Positions 62,311 through 64,000 of a stretch of DNA of 64,000 nucleotides are shown piece after piece. The notes under the pieces were generated by a model. It had not been told where the DNA came from. It was given only the letters and a program-made list of their open reading frames with translations, and made no database searches. Positions within the stretch are counted from its first letter, which is position 1. Each line of letters begins with the position of its first letter. Source of the stretch: Arcobacter iocasae (GTDB lineage: Bacteria > Campylobacterota > Campylobacteria > Campylobacterales > Arcobacteraceae); contig NZ_CP090177.1 of assembly GCF_042214795.1 (NCBI RefSeq), positions 2,418,001-2,482,000 on the forward strand. The letters are read 5' to 3'. Position numbers and translations under genes: made by a program.

Positions 62311-63460
62311 TCTCTACCTTTAAAGAGTATTTCTCACCATGCTTTTTCCATTGAGAATCAGGCACTATTACTATTTTACCTAAATATCCTTTTCCTCTTG
62401 AAACAAAATATTTTTCTGCTTCATGAAGGTTTGATAGTTTAAATGTTGCATGTAAAATAGGCTTTAGTTTTCCTTCTTTTATCCATTGCATTAACTGTTT
62501 TGCTTCATTTTTTGTACCATGTGATACCCCATGAATCTCCACTTGATAAAGATATATTTTTGACCATAATATTTCAGTGATATTGAAAGAACTAGCTCCT
62601 GCGATACTTAGTCTTGGATAGTCATCTCTTTTTTTCATGTCCACAATCATTGTATCAATAAAAATATTTGTATATTCTCCACCAACTAAATCCATAACAG
62701 CATCAATATTTTCACCCTCTGTTGCTTCTAAAATTCTTTGTTTTAAAGTTGAGAGTTCACCTCTATCAATCACTTTTTGTGCACCAAGAGCTAAAAGTTC
62801 CTCTTCTTTATCTTTAGAACTAAGGGCATAAGGAATTGCGCCTAAGACTTTGCACATTTGAATTAGTGCGGTTCCAACTCCTCCACTTGCTCCACTGATT
62901 AAGACTTTATCACCTTTTTTCACTCTTGAGGCATTTAGCATTCTAAATCCAGTTTGATATGAACACATACCTAATGAAGCTAGTTGGGCATCATCAATAT
63001 CTTTATTTGGCATTGCATAGAAGTTTTCACTAGGAATGGCTACATATTCTGCATATCCACCATCTTTTCCATGTCCATAATAATCAGGTATTAAATTTAA
63101 ATCGGGATTTTGTGATAAATAGATATTAAAATCAACAAGTCCTCTTTGACCTATTAGACTTTTATTTTCATCATCTGCAACTTTTTCAACAACTCCAACG
63201 ATATCTGCCCCTTGAATTCGAGGAAAGGTGAAGGTATTATCTCCTGTCATATTAAAAGAAGTTACTTCTTCTTTATTATTATCATCAACTGGATATAAAC
63301 CTTCTCTGGCTTTTCTATCTGTATTGTTTTTAGCTGTTGCTGTTACTTTTATAAGAACCTCACCTTTTTTAAGTGTAGGAATCTCAACATCTTTATATAT
63401 TAACTTATCTATTCCACCATGACCAATTAAGACCATGGCTTTCATTGTATTATTTTGCAT
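62303..63460 (-). CDS. Zinc-type (MDR) alcohol dehydrogenase-like oxidoreductase
   Basis: A 385-residue medium-chain dehydrogenase/reductase. An N-terminal GroES-like domain (about 10-165) is followed by a Rossmann domain with VLISGASGGVGTALIQMCKVLG. The catalytic zinc Cys/His set of classical alcohol dehydrogenases is not evident (no GHE motif), so it is more like a quinone oxidoreductase or crotonyl-type reductase. The substrate is probably linked to the downstream enzymes. It is first gene of the four-gene operon; the start is at ATG 63460, and AAAGTT-type sequence rather than a strong AAGGA precedes it. Confidence 0.78.
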   Translation of the reverse strand: MQNNTMKAMVLIGHGGIDKLIYKDVEIPTLKKGEVLIKVTATAKNNTDRKAREGLYPVDDNNKEEVTSFNMTGDNTFTFPRIQGADIVGVVEKVADDENKSLIGQRGLVDFNIYLSQNPDLNLIPDYYGHGKDGGYAEYVAIPSENFYAMPNKDIDDAQLASLGMCSYQTGFRMLNASRVKKGDKVLISGASGGVGTALIQMCKVLGAIPYALSSKDKEEELLALGAQKVIDRGELSTLKQRILEATEGENIDAVMDLVGGEYTNIFIDTMIVDMKKRDDYPRLSIAGASSFNITEILWSKIYLYQVEIHGVSHGTKNEAKQLMQWIKEGKLKPILHATFKLSNLHEAEKYFVSRGKGYLGKIVIVPDSQWKKHGEKYSLKVENE

Positions 63461-63529
63461 AATTGCTCCAATTAATTTTAATTTATATTCTTAGGTATAA
63501 AATTAACTGGAGTGTTCTATCACATTAAA

Positions 63530-63553
63530 ATATACTCTGTTAAAAGAGTATAT
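63530..63553 (-). terminator. Hairpin between the stress-protein gene and the dehydrogenase operon
   Basis: Perfect 9-base stem ATATACTCT/AGAGTATAT (63530-63538 and 63545-63553) with a six-base loop. It lies 30 bases after the universal stress protein stop, with a short T-run on the minus strand. It could instead be an operator for the dehydrogenase gene 70 bases further on. Confidence 0.45.
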
Positions 63554-63583
63554 ACTTATAAATTTGATGTCTTTTATTTTCAT

Positions 63584-64000
63584 TTAGACGACCAATACGG
63601 GGCATTTAGCTAGACCAGAGATTTTGTGAGAAGTCCCACCAAGTAAATAACCTGTTAAGTCACCTTGTCCTTGTTTTCCAACAACAATAAGGTCAATATC
63701 ATTTGTTTTTGCAAAATGTAATATTTGTTTTGCTACTTGTCCTGATCTAATAAATCCTTTAATCTTACCTTCTTCTAAACCTAAATTAGAAGCTATTTTT
63801 TTACCATCTTCTACAATTTCTTTTGCATATTGACCTAAAACATCATCCATATTTTCATACTCAATTGCACCCCTTACCATAGATAAAGAGCCTTCAACAA
63901 AACTATGATGTCTAAATACAGAAACAATATTTAATTCACTATTAAAACTTTTGCAAATCTCACAAGCTTTTTCAAGTGCAGTGTAAGCTAACTCTGAACC
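63584..64000 (-). CDS. Universal stress protein (UspA family), 5' end cut by window edge
   Basis: The frame is open from the stop at 63584 to base 64000, giving 138 residues. The upstream part GSELAYTALEKACEICKSFN continues the UspA N-terminal strand and helix, so the ATG at 63880 is internal. The C-terminal part carries the nucleotide-binding motif GKQGQGDLTGYLLGGTSHKI (Gx2Gx9G-S type) and CPVLVV ending, which mark ATP-binding UspA proteins. It likely binds ATP and acts in stress survival. The first few residues lie beyond the window. Confidence 0.88.
   Translation of the reverse strand, partial: GSELAYTALEKACEICKSFNSELNIVSVFRHHSFVEGSLSMVRGAIEYENMDDVLGQYAKEIVEDGKKIASNLGLEEGKIKGFIRSGQVAKQILHFAKTNDIDLIVVGKQGQGDLTGYLLGGTSHKISGLAKCPVLVV

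Overview
The window is AT-rich DNA from a bacterium that looks like a member of the Arcobacteraceae (Campylobacterota, Arcobacter in the broad sense). The evidence is the base composition, the many TTG/GTG starts behind AAGGA-type ribosome binding sites, and three histidine kinases that all carry the HQWRQPL H-box common in that group. Genus and species cannot be fixed from sequence reading alone. I see no rRNA, tRNA, CRISPR array, phage or intact insertion sequence. Both ends cut a gene: xthA (exonuclease III) on the left and a universal stress protein on the right.

Layout. (1) 1-7.6 kb: xthA, a cysteine-less peroxiredoxin-like protein, TauE/SafE and AEC transporters, then an AgcS amino-acid symporter followed by its own histidine kinase and response regulator. 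(2) 6.8-20.6 kb: a large block of uncharacterised envelope proteins. A DUF3142-like membrane-anchored protein and an 857-residue TPR lipoprotein converge on a five-gene operon of four tandem Sel1/TPR paralogues plus a DUF4153-like membrane protein. This is the strongest candidate for an undescribed system. (3) 20.7-28.1 kb: three AraC-type regulators mixed with small enzymes and two drug/metabolite exporters. A degraded AraC 3' end sits upstream of the carboxymuconolactone decarboxylase-like gene and shows that an araC tail plus promoter was duplicated. (4) 28-37 kb: a further Sel1 protein, a PocR-PAS-GAF-GGDEF diguanylate cyclase, a solute-binding lipoprotein overlapping a PAS histidine kinase with no ABC permease, and a TetR gene whose 16-bp operator is repeated in front of a DUF1348 gene.

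(5) 36.9-48.9 kb: metabolic genes, namely aldehyde dehydrogenase, type-2 argC, a Crp/Fnr regulator, a NYN/LOTUS protein, a carboxyethylornithine-synthase-like enzyme with a UPF0316 membrane protein, a 2-hydroxyacid dehydrogenase, an EamA exporter, a LysR/YeiH divergent pair, and aspA overlapping a half-length asparaginase. (6) 48.9-59.5 kb: a histidine kinase/response regulator pair and a TAXI-type TRAP transporter followed by LUD-domain and L-2-hydroxyglutarate oxidase genes. Between them lie a decayed gene, a poly-asparagine small membrane protein and a SnoaL-like gene flanked by two copies of a structured repeat. Matching 11-bp-spaced GAAACA direct repeats in front of the kinase gene and the TRAP gene suggest that this two-component system controls the transporter. 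(7) 59.5-63.5 kb: a minus-strand operon of a zinc-type dehydrogenase, a proline-racemase-family enzyme with Ser/Thr in place of both catalytic cysteines, an M20 amidohydrolase and a YgjV-like membrane protein.

Overall the region is rich in sensors paired with transporters (AgcS with HK/RR, SBP with HK, HK/RR with TAXI-TRAP, LysR with YeiH, AraC with EamA/MFS). That fits an organism that scavenges amino acids and organic acids. Functions given are family-level readings of the translated sequence; no database search was run.
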